From the NCBI RefSeq assembly GCF_009176975.1, contig NZ_WEZG01000012.1:1-64000 (forward strand): a stretch of 64,000 nucleotides of DNA, read 5' to 3'. The notes under the pieces were generated by a model. It ran no database searches. It saw only the letters and a list, made by a program, of their open reading frames with translations, and had not been told where the DNA came from. This DNA comes from Aureimonas psammosilenae. GTDB lineage: Bacteria; Pseudomonadota; Alphaproteobacteria; Rhizobiales; Rhizobiaceae. Position 1 is the stretch's first letter, and each line of letters begins with the position of its first letter. The position numbers were made by a program, and so were the translations under genes. This document shows, one piece after another, positions 49,728 to 58,294 of the stretch.

Positions 49728-50386
49728 TTGATCGACGCCTTCGTGGCCAGCACCTGCGCAAATTTCGCGCCGTCTTCCGGCACTTCGCCATCGGCGGGAA
49801 TGGAGGCGATGGACGCCATCCATTGCTGCGCCGCCTCGTCCTCGTCCGGCACGGTGACCTCCTTCGTGCAAGCGGCAGGCAGGCCGATGAGCTGGAAGCC
49901 GTCGTCGGCGAACTCGAAGGCGGTGAAGAATGTCTCGTCGAAATTGGCGACGCTGATTGGCGTGGATTTCAGGTCTACCGGCTCGGCGGGTTTCATCTCG
50001 AAGAAGATCAGAAGCTGGCCGTCCTGGTAGAGCGCGCGAATCTCCTCCGGCGGCTGCATCTTCACCTGCCCGCCGTCCGCCTTCTGCACGAAGGTGTAGA
50101 AGGAATATTCGGCGATCGATTCCTTCACCGTGTCGGCGACCGCCTGCAACTCGTCGTCATCGAGATTGGAGTTCTTGTTCTTGTCGTAGTCGAGAACCAC
50201 GGAGGTCGAGAACATCTCGTCCATCCGCCAGATGTTGCGCACCGCCTGAAGCGTGCCGTCGCTATTGCCGACGATCTCCATGCGCGCGTCCGCGAAGACA
50301 TGCGGATGGGCATTCGCGATGCTTGTTGCGAGCGCGATGACGCCAAGCGCGATGACGGGACGCGCCAGATGCTTCAACAATGCCAT
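49718..50386 (-). CDS. DUF1007 family periplasmic protein, partner of the NicO transporter
   Basis: A 222-residue exported protein. The signal peptide ends ANA and the mature chain begins HPHVFADARMEI, the DUF1007 signature. The body is beta-rich with acidic segments (DYDKNKNSNLDDDELQ resembles an EF-hand-like loop). DUF1007 proteins co-occur with NicO transporters and are thought to present Ni or Co. The pairing and 10-nt overlap support that here. The start at 50386 is just after GGGGAAATG; the frame opens at 50488. Confidence 0.88.
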   Translation of the reverse strand: MALLKHLARPVIALGVIALATSIANAHPHVFADARMEIVGNSDGTLQAVRNIWRMDEMFSTSVVLDYDKNKNSNLDDDELQAVADTVKESIAEYSFYTFVQKADGGQVKMQPPEEIRALYQDGQLLIFFEMKPAEPVDLKSTPISVANFDETFFTAFEFADDGFQLIGLPAACTKEVTVPDEDEAAQQWMASIASIPADGEVPEDGAKFAQVLATKASIKCG

Positions 50387-50456
50387 TTCCCCGATCGCCG
50401 GCCCCTCGACGCGCGGAGCTGTCGCGCACAAGCATGGCCGAAATCGGGAAGGGTGG

Positions 50457-50975
50457 CTACTCTTCGACCACCACCTGCGCGCCGACATTGACGCGCTCGA
50501 AGAGATCGAGAACGTCGGCGTTGCGCATGCGGAAGCAGCCGGCCGAAGCGGCGCTGCCGATGGAATTGGGCGAATTGGTGCCGTGGATGCGATACATGCC
50601 CCAGCCGAGATTCATCGCTCTGACGCCGAGCGGGTTCTTCGGGCCAGGCCCCACCGATTGCGGCAGTTCCGGCTTCTTGGCGCGCATGTCGGGCGTCGGA
50701 ATCCAGATCGGGTCGAGGCGTTTCTTCGACACCCAGCTTTTGCCGAACCATTGCTCTTCCGGCCGCCCGACGGCAATGTCGTAGCGCAAGGCCGTCGCCG
50801 GCCCGGTGACGAGGTATAGCCGGCGCTCGCTCGTGCGGATCACGATGGTTCCGGGCTCGAAGCGCTCGTCGATCGTGGTTTCCTTAGAACGCGCGCGAGA
50901 CGGCGTGGCGGCCTCCGCGCCGCCCGGCAGGAGAAGCCCCAGAAGGCCGACGCCCAGAACCGCCCAGTGCCGCAT
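50457..50975 (-). CDS. L,D-transpeptidase (ErfK/YbiS-type)
   Basis: A 172-residue compact secreted L,D-transpeptidase. The signal peptide ends AEA and nearly the entire mature protein is the YkuD domain. The catalytic motif is HGTNSPNSIGSAASAGCFRM, with Cys near residue 146, matching HGT...S-x-GC-x-R. The start at 50975 has GAGGAG six bases upstream; the frame opens far earlier. It is the smallest of the four L,D-transpeptidases in the window, close to the size of rhizobial YbiS-like enzymes. It sits between DUF1007 and a LysR gene, all on the minus strand. Confidence 0.92.
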   Translation of the reverse strand: MRHWAVLGVGLLGLLLPGGAEAATPSRARSKETTIDERFEPGTIVIRTSERRLYLVTGPATALRYDIAVGRPEEQWFGKSWVSKKRLDPIWIPTPDMRAKKPELPQSVGPGPKNPLGVRAMNLGWGMYRIHGTNSPNSIGSAASAGCFRMRNADVLDLFERVNVGAQVVVEE

Positions 50976-51051
50976 GGTCCACTCCTCGCATTCCCGTGTT
51001 CCGAACCGAAAAGTCCCGACGGCCGGAGCCGCGAATTGTCCGCGATACTGG

Positions 51052-51987
51052 TTAGCGATTCGTGAGTTCTGCTTCACTCTCCACCGCATCGCAGGAATTG
51101 CGACGGAACCAGGCGGCCAGATAGTCCACCAGCAGCCGGACGCGCGTCGGCAGATGGCGGCGATGCGGGAAAACGGCATAGATGCCGGCATCCTGCGGCA
51201 GGAACTCGTCGAGAACGCTGGCGAGCCGGCCGGAGCGCAGATCCTCGCGCACCACGAATTCGGGGATCAAACCGAAGCCGAGCCCGGCGCGAACGGCGGC
51301 CCGAACCGTCACCGGGCTGTTGGCCGTGAACTGTCCTGATACAGCGACGGCGAGCGGCGCACCGCTTCGCGGATCGCGAAACGCCCAGTTCGAGAACATG
51401 CGCGAATTGGAATCGATTACGGCGGGAAGCGCCGCCAGATCCTGCGGATGAGCCGGGCTCCCGAGCCGCGCCAGCGCGTCGGGACTGACGCAAAGGCGAA
51501 GGGTCAGGTCCGCCAGCCGGCGGGCGATCATCGCCGAATCGGCAAGCCGCGTCATGCGGATGGCGACATCGAAGCCTTCGTTCAGAAGGTCCACGAAGTT
51601 GTCGTCGAGATGGATGTCGAGCGAGATGTTCGGGTGGTCGACGGCGAAATCCACGAGGCAGCGGCCAAGCTCGGCATCGCCGAAGGTGCGCGCCGCGCTG
51701 ACCCGGATGCGCCCCTTCGCCTCGCCGGTCGCTTCGCGGGCTTCCTCGTTCAGGTTGTCGAGTTCGGCGAGCACGGCGGACGCGCGCGAGAAATAAACCT
51801 CCCCCGCCGCCGTCAGCGCGATCTGGCGCGTCGTGCGGTTGACGAGGAGAACGCCGAGTTCGTCCTCCAGTTCGCGCACATATTTGGAAAGAAGCGCCTT
51901 GGAGCGGCCGGTCTTGCGCGCCGCCGCCGAGAAGCCCTCGTTCTCGACCACGGCGATGAAAGCGCGCATTCGGGTGAGCGTGTCCAC
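51052..51987 (-). CDS. LysR family transcriptional regulator
   Basis: A 311-residue LysR-type regulator. The N-terminal winged HTH (MRAFIAVVENEGFSAAARKTGRSKALLSKYVRELEDELG) is followed by the type-2 periplasmic-binding-like effector domain. The start is GTG 51987 with CGGAG six bases upstream; the longer frame (ATG 52095) would give an odd N-terminal extension. It resembles the DsdC/CrgA-like group by its HTH, but targets are unknown. It is divergent from the decarboxylase leader promoter, so it could control that gene, though LysR genes often control neighbours on either side. Confidence 0.9.
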   Translation of the reverse strand: MDTLTRMRAFIAVVENEGFSAAARKTGRSKALLSKYVRELEDELGVLLVNRTTRQIALTAAGEVYFSRASAVLAELDNLNEEAREATGEAKGRIRVSAARTFGDAELGRCLVDFAVDHPNISLDIHLDDNFVDLLNEGFDVAIRMTRLADSAMIARRLADLTLRLCVSPDALARLGSPAHPQDLAALPAVIDSNSRMFSNWAFRDPRSGAPLAVAVSGQFTANSPVTVRAAVRAGLGFGLIPEFVVREDLRSGRLASVLDEFLPQDAGIYAVFPHRRHLPTRVRLLVDYLAAWFRRNSCDAVESEAELTNR

Positions 51988-52114
51988 GACGTCTCCGAGG
52001 TTGGCGAAGGGAGCGAAACTGTGCCGAAGCTTGCCGATTGTTGCGCGGACGGAACAGTGCCTTTTCTCCATCCGACGCTGGGCGGCAAAAATCAACGGAA
52101 AGGCTTTTTACCTG

Positions 52115-52143
52115 TTGTTTGTGACGGTCGCCCCGCATATATC
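52115..52143 (+). promoter_or_regulatory. Candidate promoter for the decarboxylase leader transcript
   Basis: TTGTTT (52115-52120), a 17-nt spacer, and TATATC (52138-52143) form a plausible promoter. Transcription from near 52150 would give a leader of about 385 nt before the decarboxylase at 52534. Confidence 0.4.
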
Positions 52144-52149
52144 GCCGCT

Positions 52150-52533
52150 TGCCCAAAGTCGCACGAGCCTGTGGGCGTCCCCCGATCCTCAAATGCGAGG
52201 GCAATCGGGCCGGTCCTGGAGATCGCCTCCAGTCGACCTCGCAGCCAATGCGAAGTCGAGGACGCCTTAAAGCAACGACGGTGCGGGCTTTTTTGGTCTC
52301 TCCCGGTCTCCAAAGCCGGGAATTCTGAAGAGGCACACCTTCCTTGCCCAAGTGCGGCGGGTTCAAGCCCTCCACGCCAAGGCAGACAACCTGAACGGCG
52401 ACGCGCATTCCCTTGCGTGAAGCCACCAAGTCGTCGCGGTATGACGCATGAATTCGCGCGCGCCCTTTCGGCGCCAAGCGAAGGCACGCGGCTGTCCGCA
52501 CCCTTTTGAACGCCGATTCCAAGGATCGACGCC
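52150..52533 (+). ncRNA. Structured 5' leader of the ornithine/lysine decarboxylase gene (possible speF leader RNA)
   Basis: The 546-bp gap between the LysR gene and the decarboxylase holds no convincing long gene but several hairpins on the plus strand: CCCGG/CCGGG at 52302-52320, preceded by a T-run (GGGCTTTTTTGG, 52286-52296), and a 10-bp imperfect stem at 52352-52377 with GGG-TTCAAG-CCC at its tip. A speF leader RNA has been described upstream of such decarboxylase genes in alphaproteobacteria (Rfam), so this is a likely member; I could not match the covariance model by eye. A 22-codon open frame at 52441-52509 lies just before the gene. Confidence 0.45.
52441..52509 (+). CDS. Possible leader peptide (22 codons) before the decarboxylase gene
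   Basis: The frame ATG...TGA encodes MTHEFARALSAPSEGTRLSAPF (split: MTHEFARALSA, PSEGTRLSAPF) and ends 24 nt before the decarboxylase ATG. There is no good ribosome site in front of it. Leader peptides that sense ornithine control speF in gammaproteobacteria; this one shows no clear likeness to them. I list it only as a candidate. Confidence 0.2.
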   Translation: MTHEFARALSAPSEGTRLSAPF

Positions 52534-53667
52534 ATGGCCACGCAGCGCATCATCGACTTCCTCGCCACCCGCCGTCCCGCAGGCCCCTGCCTCGTGGTGG
52601 ACCTCGACGTGGTCGAGGCGAACTTCAACGCCTTCCGGCGCGCCCTGCCGGATTCCTTGATCTACTACGCCGTGAAGGCCAACCCGGCCCCCGAGATCCT
52701 GCGCCTCCTCGCCTCGCTCGGCTCGTCCTTCGACTGCGCGTCGGTGGCCGAGATCGAGATGGCGATGGATGCCGGCGCGACCGCGTCCCGCATTTCCTAC
52801 GGCAACACGATCAAGAAGGAGCGCGACGTCGCCCGCGCCTTCGAGCTCGGCGTGTCGCTCTTCGCCGTGGACTGCGTGGAAGAAGTCGAGAAGGTCGCCC
52901 GCGCCGCTCCCGGCGCCCGCGTGTTCTGCCGCGTCCTGACCGACGGCAAGGGCGCCGAATGGCCCTTGTCGCGCAAGTTCGGCTGCGTGCCGGCCATGGC
53001 GATCGACGTTCTGGCCCATGCCGAAACGCTCGGCCTGAAGGCGACCGGCGTGTCCTTCCATGTCGGCTCGCAGCAGTGCAACGTCGATGCGTGGGATAGC
53101 GCCGTCGCCGACGCCGCCTTCGTGTTCGACGCCTTGGCCGATCGCGGCATCCAGCTCACCCTCGTCAACATGGGCGGCGGTTTTCCGACCCGTTACCTGA
53201 AGGACGTGCCCTCGGCTGCCGAATACGGCCGCTCGATCTTCGAAGCGCTGCGACGCCATTTCGGCAACCGCATCCCCGAGACGATCATCGAGCCGGGCCG
53301 CGGCATGGTCGGCGACGCGGGCGTCATCAAGGCCGAGGTCGTGCTCGTGTCGAAGAAGTCGGCGGCGGACGAAAACCGCTGGGTGTTCCTCGACATCGGC
53401 AAGTTCGGCGGTCTCGCCGAAACCATGGACGAGGCCATCCGCTACCCGATCGTGACGGAGCGCGACGCGGACGCCAAGAGCCTCTGCGTTCTCGCCGGCC
53501 CGACCTGCGATTCGGCCGACGTCCTTTACGAGAAGAAGCCCTACCCGCTTCCCGTGTCGCTGACGGTGGGCGACGAGATCCTGATCGAGGGCACCGGAGC
53601 CTACACGACGACCTATTCGGCCGTCGCCTTCAACGGCTTCGAACCGCTCAGAGCCTACGTGATCTGA
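52534..53667 (+). CDS. odc: Type III PLP-dependent ornithine/lysine decarboxylase
   Basis: A 377-residue alanine-racemase-fold (fold III) decarboxylase making putrescine and/or cadaverine. The PLP Lys lies in YAVKANPAP near residue 48, HVGSQ and the PLP-phosphate EPGRG follow, and the active-site Cys is in GPTCDSADV near the C-terminus. The size and motifs match the eukaryotic-type ODC widely found in alphaproteobacteria, often with both ornithine and lysine activity. It has a structured leader and is followed by a large hairpin and a GNAT gene. Confidence 0.94.
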   Translation: MATQRIIDFLATRRPAGPCLVVDLDVVEANFNAFRRALPDSLIYYAVKANPAPEILRLLASLGSSFDCASVAEIEMAMDAGATASRISYGNTIKKERDVARAFELGVSLFAVDCVEEVEKVARAAPGARVFCRVLTDGKGAEWPLSRKFGCVPAMAIDVLAHAETLGLKATGVSFHVGSQQCNVDAWDSAVADAAFVFDALADRGIQLTLVNMGGGFPTRYLKDVPSAAEYGRSIFEALRRHFGNRIPETIIEPGRGMVGDAGVIKAEVVLVSKKSAADENRWVFLDIGKFGGLAETMDEAIRYPIVTERDADAKSLCVLAGPTCDSADVLYEKKPYPLPVSLTVGDEILIEGTGAYTTTYSAVAFNGFEPLRAYVI

Positions 53668-53673
53668 CCCGAC

Positions 53674-53707
53674 GCTCCGGCGCCGGGCCTTTCGCCTGCG
53701 CCGGAGC
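53674..53707 (+). terminator. Large hairpin after the decarboxylase gene
   Basis: GCTCCGGCGC / GCGCCGGAGC is a 10-bp perfect stem with a 14-nt loop, starting 7 bp past the stop. There is no U-run, so it may stabilise the mRNA end or weaken readthrough into the GNAT gene instead of being a full terminator. Confidence 0.5.
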
Positions 53708-53757
53708 TCGACTGCCGGCGCATCCTTCTTCGGCTCCCATTTCGGGGTTGAATTTCC

Positions 53758-54345
53758 ATGCTCGCGGAAGCTCTTCTTCTTTCCGGCCCCGTGCCGGTTT
53801 CTTCGCTCGTCTCCATCATGGAGGAAACGCCCTCGGACATGCCCGCACGCGAGGCTCTTCTCGATGCGGCGATGGGTCCGATGCGCCGTCGCAAGTCGTC
53901 GGAAGCGATCCGCCGCGATCGCCTGCCGGCGCAGGGCCTCGCCTTCGTCGCCAAGGACGAGAACGGGACGCTGGTCGGAACGGTGCGGCTGTGGAGCGTC
54001 GCGGCCGGTGACGACGATCGGCCGGCTCTGCTGCTCGGACCGCTCGCCGTCGCCAAGGGCTCGGAAGGGCTCGGCCTCGGCACCCGCCTCATGCGCCGCG
54101 CGATCGCGGAAGCCGCTTGGCGCGGCCACCGGGCGGTGCTGCTCGTCGGCGACCCCGATTATTACGAGCGCTTCGGCTTCTCGGCGGCGAAGGCTTCCGG
54201 CCTCGCGATGCCGGGTCCCTTCGAACGCCACCGGATGCTCGGCCTGGAACTTGCCGACAATACGTTGAAAGGTGCGAGCGGGATGATCCGCCCCACCGGC
54301 CGGCTCATCGATGCGGTCGAGGAAAACGCGGCTCTCGTCGCCTGA
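53758..54345 (+). CDS. GNAT family N-acetyltransferase (YhbS-like)
   Basis: A 195-residue acetyltransferase of the COG3153 type. The GNAT core is visible with GLAFVAKDENGTLVGTVRLW, LGPLAVAKGSEGLGLGTRLM (acetyl-CoA loop GLGLG) and VLLVGDPDYYERFGFSAAKA. The family acetylates small amines or protein N-termini. It follows the decarboxylase gene after 90 bp, an order also seen in other Rhizobiales; a polyamine substrate is possible but not shown. Confidence 0.88.
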   Translation: MLAEALLLSGPVPVSSLVSIMEETPSDMPAREALLDAAMGPMRRRKSSEAIRRDRLPAQGLAFVAKDENGTLVGTVRLWSVAAGDDDRPALLLGPLAVAKGSEGLGLGTRLMRRAIAEAAWRGHRAVLLVGDPDYYERFGFSAAKASGLAMPGPFERHRMLGLELADNTLKGASGMIRPTGRLIDAVEENAALVA

Positions 54346-54380
54346 GGCGGCAGACCCACCTATCAAGCCACGATGTCAGG

Positions 54381-54411
54381 CGAGGCCCTCGATTCTAGAG
54401 GGCCTCGTTGT
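54381..54411. terminator. Bidirectional hairpin terminator between the GNAT and WD40 genes
   Basis: CGAGGCCCTC / GAGGGCCTCG is a 10-bp perfect stem with a 7-nt loop (GATTCTA). The tail TTGTTCT follows on the plus strand. It is placed between convergent genes. Confidence 0.8.
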
Positions 54412-54412
54412 T

Positions 54413-55390
54413 CTAACCAGCCAGATCCACGAGACCGGCTTCGCCTTCTTCCGTGCCGAAGGCGAGGCGTCGGCCCGCCCGGTCCCAGGCCATGGTGGTC
54501 ACCGCGCTCGTCCCTTCCCGTCTCAGCACCGCTTCGCGGGAGTCGGAGAAGCGCACGGCGAGGATCATGCCGTCGACATAGCCGATCGCGACCATGTCTT
54601 CATCGGGATGGCAGGCCACGGCCGTGACCATGGAATTGCCGCGCGTGCCGAGTTCCAACGGCGCCTTGTTCATCGGGCCGTCCTTGCCGGAAAAGGGCCA
54701 GAGGATCGCGGCCGGGGCGCCGGAAGTCGCGAGGAAACGCCCTTTGGCCGACCAGGACCAGCTCTTCACCTTGCCCGGATAGCCGGTCATGCGCATGTGC
54801 TTGCCGTCGTCGAGACGCCAGCCGTGCAGCGCGTTTTCCTGCATCCGGGTGACGAGGAAGCGCCCGTCCGGCGAGAAGGCGATGCCGATATGCGCGCCCT
54901 TCCATTCGAGCTGTGTCGGCGGGCTTTCCGTGCCGGCGAAGAACAAGGACGCGCCGTCGTAGCGCGCCACGGCGAGGCGCAGGCCCTTCGGCGCGAAGGC
55001 GAGATCCTCGGCCGTGCGCGGCAGATCGATCTCCCGCGTCTTGCTGTCGGTCGTGCGCACGTAAGCCTTGCGGCCCGTGGAAAAGCCGACCGCGCCGTTC
55101 GGGCCGGCGCAAACGGTGTCGATCCATTTGCGGCCGGCACTGCCGACTTCCTGGCTCAGATCGGGCGAAGAGGTCGCAACCACCCGCCCGTCCTCGCCGC
55201 CCGTCAGCAGTCGGTCGCCACCCGCGTCGAAGAACGTGGCTGTGATGCCGCCGCCATGCGCTTCCACCACGCGCTCGCCGCCGGCGGGAAAGCGCAAGGT
55301 GCCGTCGGCCAGCGCGAAGACCGGCTCATCCTTCAGAAAGGCGGCTTCCTGAACGAAGCCGCCGAAAGCATACGGCGCGACCGAGGGCAT
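54413..55390 (-). CDS. WD40-repeat protein coupled to the CobW-like GTPase
   Basis: A 325-residue beta-propeller protein with about six to seven WD40-like blades, e.g. GGGITATFFDAGGDRLLTGGEDGRV, FSPDGRFLVTRMQENALHGW and SAKGRFLATSGAPAAILW. Repeat ends are degenerate (HGW, ILW in place of WD). It has no signal peptide. Its ATG shares one base with the stop of the CobW gene (TGATG), so the two are coupled. A COG0523-WD40 pair is found in other Rhizobiales; the propeller likely holds a protein or metal partner of the GTPase. Confidence 0.88.
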   Translation of the reverse strand: MPSVAPYAFGGFVQEAAFLKDEPVFALADGTLRFPAGGERVVEAHGGGITATFFDAGGDRLLTGGEDGRVVATSSPDLSQEVGSAGRKWIDTVCAGPNGAVGFSTGRKAYVRTTDSKTREIDLPRTAEDLAFAPKGLRLAVARYDGASLFFAGTESPPTQLEWKGAHIGIAFSPDGRFLVTRMQENALHGWRLDDGKHMRMTGYPGKVKSWSWSAKGRFLATSGAPAAILWPFSGKDGPMNKAPLELGTRGNSMVTAVACHPDEDMVAIGYVDGMILAVRFSDSREAVLRREGTSAVTTMAWDRAGRRLAFGTEEGEAGLVDLAG

Positions 55391-56541
55391 CAGGCCGTGG
55401 CCGGCTGCTTTGCGAGACAAGCGAGGAAACCGGCTTCCAGAGCCTTCGCGTCCAGTTCGCGGCCGATGAAGACGAGACGGCTTTCGCGCTTCTCGTCGGC
55501 ACGCCAGGGCCGCTGATGATCGCCTTCGATGATCATGTGGACGCCCTGCACCACGTAGCGGTCCGGGTCGTCGGCGAAGGCGATGATCCCTTTCAGGCGC
55601 AGGATGTTCGGCCCCTGCTCCTGCGTGATCTTCTGAATCCACGGGAACAGCTTGCGCTGGTCCATCTCGCCGGCGCGCAGCGACACCGAATTCACCGTCA
55701 CGTCGTGGATGGGCGCGAAATGCTCGTGCGCGGGATCGTGGTCGTGCCCGCCATGATCGTGATGAGCGTGGTCGTGACCATGGTGGTGATCGTGATGATC
55801 GTGGCCGTGGCCGTGGCCGTGATGGTCGTGGTCGCAGTCCGGCCCGCAGACATGGTCGTCATGCGCGGCTTCGGCTTCCTGGATGAAGTTCGGGTCCTCG
55901 TCCAGAACGCGCTTCAGGTCGAACGCGCCCTGCCCCAGAACGCGGTCGAGGGCGATGGCGGCGCGCTCGGTGCGGTGAATCACGGCATGGGGGTTGATCG
56001 CGCGGATCGTCGCCTCGACGCGCCCGAGTTCTTCCGGCGTCACGAGGTCGGTCTTGTTGAGGAGAACCACGTCGGCAAAGGCGATCTGGTCCTCTGCCTC
56101 CTTGGAATCCTTCAAGCGAAGCGGCAGGTGCTTGGCGTCCACCAGCGCGACCACGGCGTCGAGCCGGGTCTTGGCGCGCACGTCCTCGTCCATGAAGAAG
56201 GTCTGCGCCACGGGGACCGGATCGGCGAGGCCGGTGGTTTCCACCACGATGGCGTCGAACCGGCCGCGCCGTTTCGTCAGCCCTTCCACGACGCGCACGA
56301 GATCGCCGCGCACCGTGCAGCAAACGCAGCCATTGTTCATCTCGTAGATTTCCTCGTCGGATTCCACGATCAGATCGTTGTCGATGCCGATCTCGCCGAA
56401 CTCGTTGACGATCACGGCGTAGCGGCGACCATGGTCCTCCGAAAGGATGCGGTTCAATAGCGTCGTCTTGCCCGAGCCGAGATAGCCGGTGAGGACGGTG
56501 ACGGGGATCTGTTCTTTCGCCTGCGCGAGCGTATCGGACAT
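55390..56541 (-). CDS. CobW/COG0523 family GTPase (metal-homeostasis type)
   Basis: A 383-residue G3E-family GTPase. Walker A is GYLGSGKTT (near residues 18-26), the metal-binding CxCC is in NGCVCCT near residue 74, and the base-recognition motif is NKTDLV. The insert at about 236-275 is a His/Asp tract, and the CobW C-terminal domain follows. The combination fits zinc or cobalt metallochaperones (ZNG1/YeiR-like). The start at 56541 has AAGGAG right upstream. I see no clear Zur box before it. Confidence 0.92.
   Translation of the reverse strand: MSDTLAQAKEQIPVTVLTGYLGSGKTTLLNRILSEDHGRRYAVIVNEFGEIGIDNDLIVESDEEIYEMNNGCVCCTVRGDLVRVVEGLTKRRGRFDAIVVETTGLADPVPVAQTFFMDEDVRAKTRLDAVVALVDAKHLPLRLKDSKEAEDQIAFADVVLLNKTDLVTPEELGRVEATIRAINPHAVIHRTERAAIALDRVLGQGAFDLKRVLDEDPNFIQEAEAAHDDHVCGPDCDHDHHGHGHGHDHHDHHHGHDHAHHDHGGHDHDPAHEHFAPIHDVTVNSVSLRAGEMDQRKLFPWIQKITQEQGPNILRLKGIIAFADDPDRYVVQGVHMIIEGDHQRPWRADEKRESRLVFIGRELDAKALEAGFLACLAKQPATA
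55729..55846 (-). repeat. His/Asp low-complexity coding tract in the CobW gene
   Basis: The tract encodes about 38 residues made mainly of His, Asp and Gly ([11 protein letters not shown]...), from near-repeats of GTGGTC/GTGGCC on the plus strand. It is a metal-binding segment typical of the family and is prone to length change. Confidence 0.85.
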
Positions 56542-56680
56542 CGGATCTCTCCTTGACGTGCCGGGCATATAGGCCGGTCTTGGCCGGATTGCACGGGGCT
56601 TGTCGACCTCGCCGGCGCGGTAGACAAGCCGGCTACGCTTCTTCATTCTGCCGCGACCGGAACTGGAGCCGCGAACCGAC

Positions 56681-57160
56681 ATGACGGGCCGAAAGAAAAA
56701 GACCTCGGTCCTCGCGCAACTCTTTCTGGCGGCGCGGGCGGGAAGAACGGCCCTTTCCGCAAGGCTCGCCGAACAGGATCTTTATCCCGGACAGGACGCG
56801 GTGCTTCTGGCTCTCGACGACGATGCCGGGATTTCGCTCCGCGACCTCGCCACCCGCCTCGCGGTGCGCCCGCCCACCATCACCAAGACCATGGCGCGGC
56901 TCTCGGCGCAGGGGCTGATCGAGAAGCGCCCTTCCCCCGACGATGCGCGCCAGAGCCATGCCTTCCTGACCGGAAAGGGCGAGGCGCTGGTGGGCGAGGT
57001 CAAGGCGGCACAGAAGGCGGTGGAACAAGCGGCCTTCGCCGGCTTTTCGGGCCGCGAACGCAAGAGGCTGCGCAAGCTCCTGAAACGGATCGACGCCAAT
57101 TTCGGAGCCCCACCGGCCGAGATCGAGGAGGAAAAGGACGTGCCCCACGAAGTTCCTTGA
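56681..57160 (+). CDS. MarR family transcriptional regulator
   Basis: A 159-residue winged-HTH regulator. The DNA-binding helices are in [34 protein letters not shown], with the wing segment [21 protein letters not shown]. The C-terminus is a long amphipathic helix with a charged tail. It is divergent from the CobW-WD40 operon and may control it; the 139 bp between could hold the operators, though I do not see a clear palindrome. Confidence 0.9.
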   Translation: MTGRKKKTSVLAQLFLAARAGRTALSARLAEQDLYPGQDAVLLALDDDAGISLRDLATRLAVRPPTITKTMARLSAQGLIEKRPSPDDARQSHAFLTGKGEALVGEVKAAQKAVEQAAFAGFSGRERKRLRKLLKRIDANFGAPPAEIEEEKDVPHEVP

Positions 57161-57263
57161 GCCGAGGCACCAGTTTTCGCCTGTCTTGTGCTTTCCGTTG
57201 CGACCGGCATTTGCGATACACGATCCATGAATCAGGCATCCCAACAGCGGCCGGACTGACGGT

Positions 57264-58283
57264 TTGGCGCAGAAGGTCAAGCTTTCCACCATCGCCGAGG
57301 CTCTTGGCCTGTCCACGGCCACGGTGTCGCTGGCATTGCGCGACAGTCCGCTCGTCGCGGAGGTGACGCGCGAGCGCATCAAGGCGGAAGCCATCGCCTC
57401 GGGCTATATCTACAACCGCCGCGCGGCGAGCCTCAGGACCTCGAAATCCGGTATCGTCGGGGTTTGCGTCCACGACATCATGAATCCCTTCTTCGGGGAA
57501 ATCCTGATCGCCATCGAGCGAGAGCTCGACCGCAACCGGCAGACCTTCATTCTCTGCAACCATTACGACGACCTGTCGAAGCAGCGCTCCTTCATCGACA
57601 CGATGCTCCAGCTCGGTGCCGACGGACTGATTCTCTCGCCCGCCATCGGTACGCCGGCTTCCGATCTGGAACTTGCCGAATCCAACGAGCTTCCCGTGGT
57701 GTTGATCGCGCGCACCGTGGAAGGCTGGGATGCCGGCAGCTTCCGGGGCGACGATTCGGTGGGCATGGCCATGGCCGTCCGCCATCTGATCGGCGAGGGT
57801 CACAAGCGCATCGCCTTTATCGGCGGCACCGAACTGACCTCCACCGGGCGCCTGCGCGAAGCCGGGTATCTGCGCGCGCTGGAAGAGGCCGGCATCGAGT
57901 TCCGCCCCGAATGGCGCATCGCCGGCCCGCGCTCCCGCCATTCCGGCTTCGACGCCGCGCCCAAATTCCTCGCCATCGATGAGCGGCCGACGGCCGTCTG
58001 CTGCTTTTCCGATCTGGTGGCGCTCGGCCTGATGTACGGCCTGTCGCGCGCAGGGCTGCGCCCCGGCATCGACATCGCCGTGACGGGCTACGACGACATC
58101 GACGAGGCGGCGATCGCCACCCCGCCCCTCACCACCGTCGCCAACGGCCAGAAGGAAGTCGGACGACGCGCGGCGAGCGCCCTTCTCGCCCGGCTCGGCG
58201 GCAGCGCCTTCGCCACGAGCGAAGAACTCATCTCACCCGAATTGAAGGTGCGACTTTCCTCCGCCTTCGACTGGTCCGCCTGA
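57264..58283 (+). CDS. LacI family transcriptional regulator
   Basis: A 339-residue LacI-type regulator. The N-terminal HTH is KLSTIAEALGLSTATVSLALRDSPLV, followed by the hinge and a periplasmic-binding-like sugar domain; GYDDIDEAAIATPPLTTVA is a standard LacI segment. It starts with TTG 57264, with no ATG available before the HTH. It lies 11 bp upstream of a 2-hydroxyacid dehydrogenase gene, which it probably regulates. Ligand unknown; a sugar or sugar acid is typical. Confidence 0.92.
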   Translation: MAQKVKLSTIAEALGLSTATVSLALRDSPLVAEVTRERIKAEAIASGYIYNRRAASLRTSKSGIVGVCVHDIMNPFFGEILIAIERELDRNRQTFILCNHYDDLSKQRSFIDTMLQLGADGLILSPAIGTPASDLELAESNELPVVLIARTVEGWDAGSFRGDDSVGMAMAVRHLIGEGHKRIAFIGGTELTSTGRLREAGYLRALEEAGIEFRPEWRIAGPRSRHSGFDAAPKFLAIDERPTAVCCFSDLVALGLMYGLSRAGLRPGIDIAVTGYDDIDEAAIATPPLTTVANGQKEVGRRAASALLARLGGSAFATSEELISPELKVRLSSAFDWSA

Positions 58284-58294
58284 AGGATGCAGCC

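Noticed and set aside
52193-52270. 25-codon frame early in the decarboxylase leader
   Set aside because: No ribosome site and no recognisable feature; it looks like random open frame.
52302-52320. tRNA-Trp-like anticodon arm (CGGTCTCCAAAGCCGG) with a T-arm-like GGTTCAAGCCC downstream
   Set aside because: No D arm or matching acceptor stem, and the distance between the two arms (over 30 nt) is too large for a tRNA. These are better read as hairpins of the decarboxylase leader.
52363-54366. 667-codon minus-strand frame opposite the decarboxylase and GNAT genes
   Set aside because: Antisense shadow; it crosses two clear genes and a hairpin terminator.
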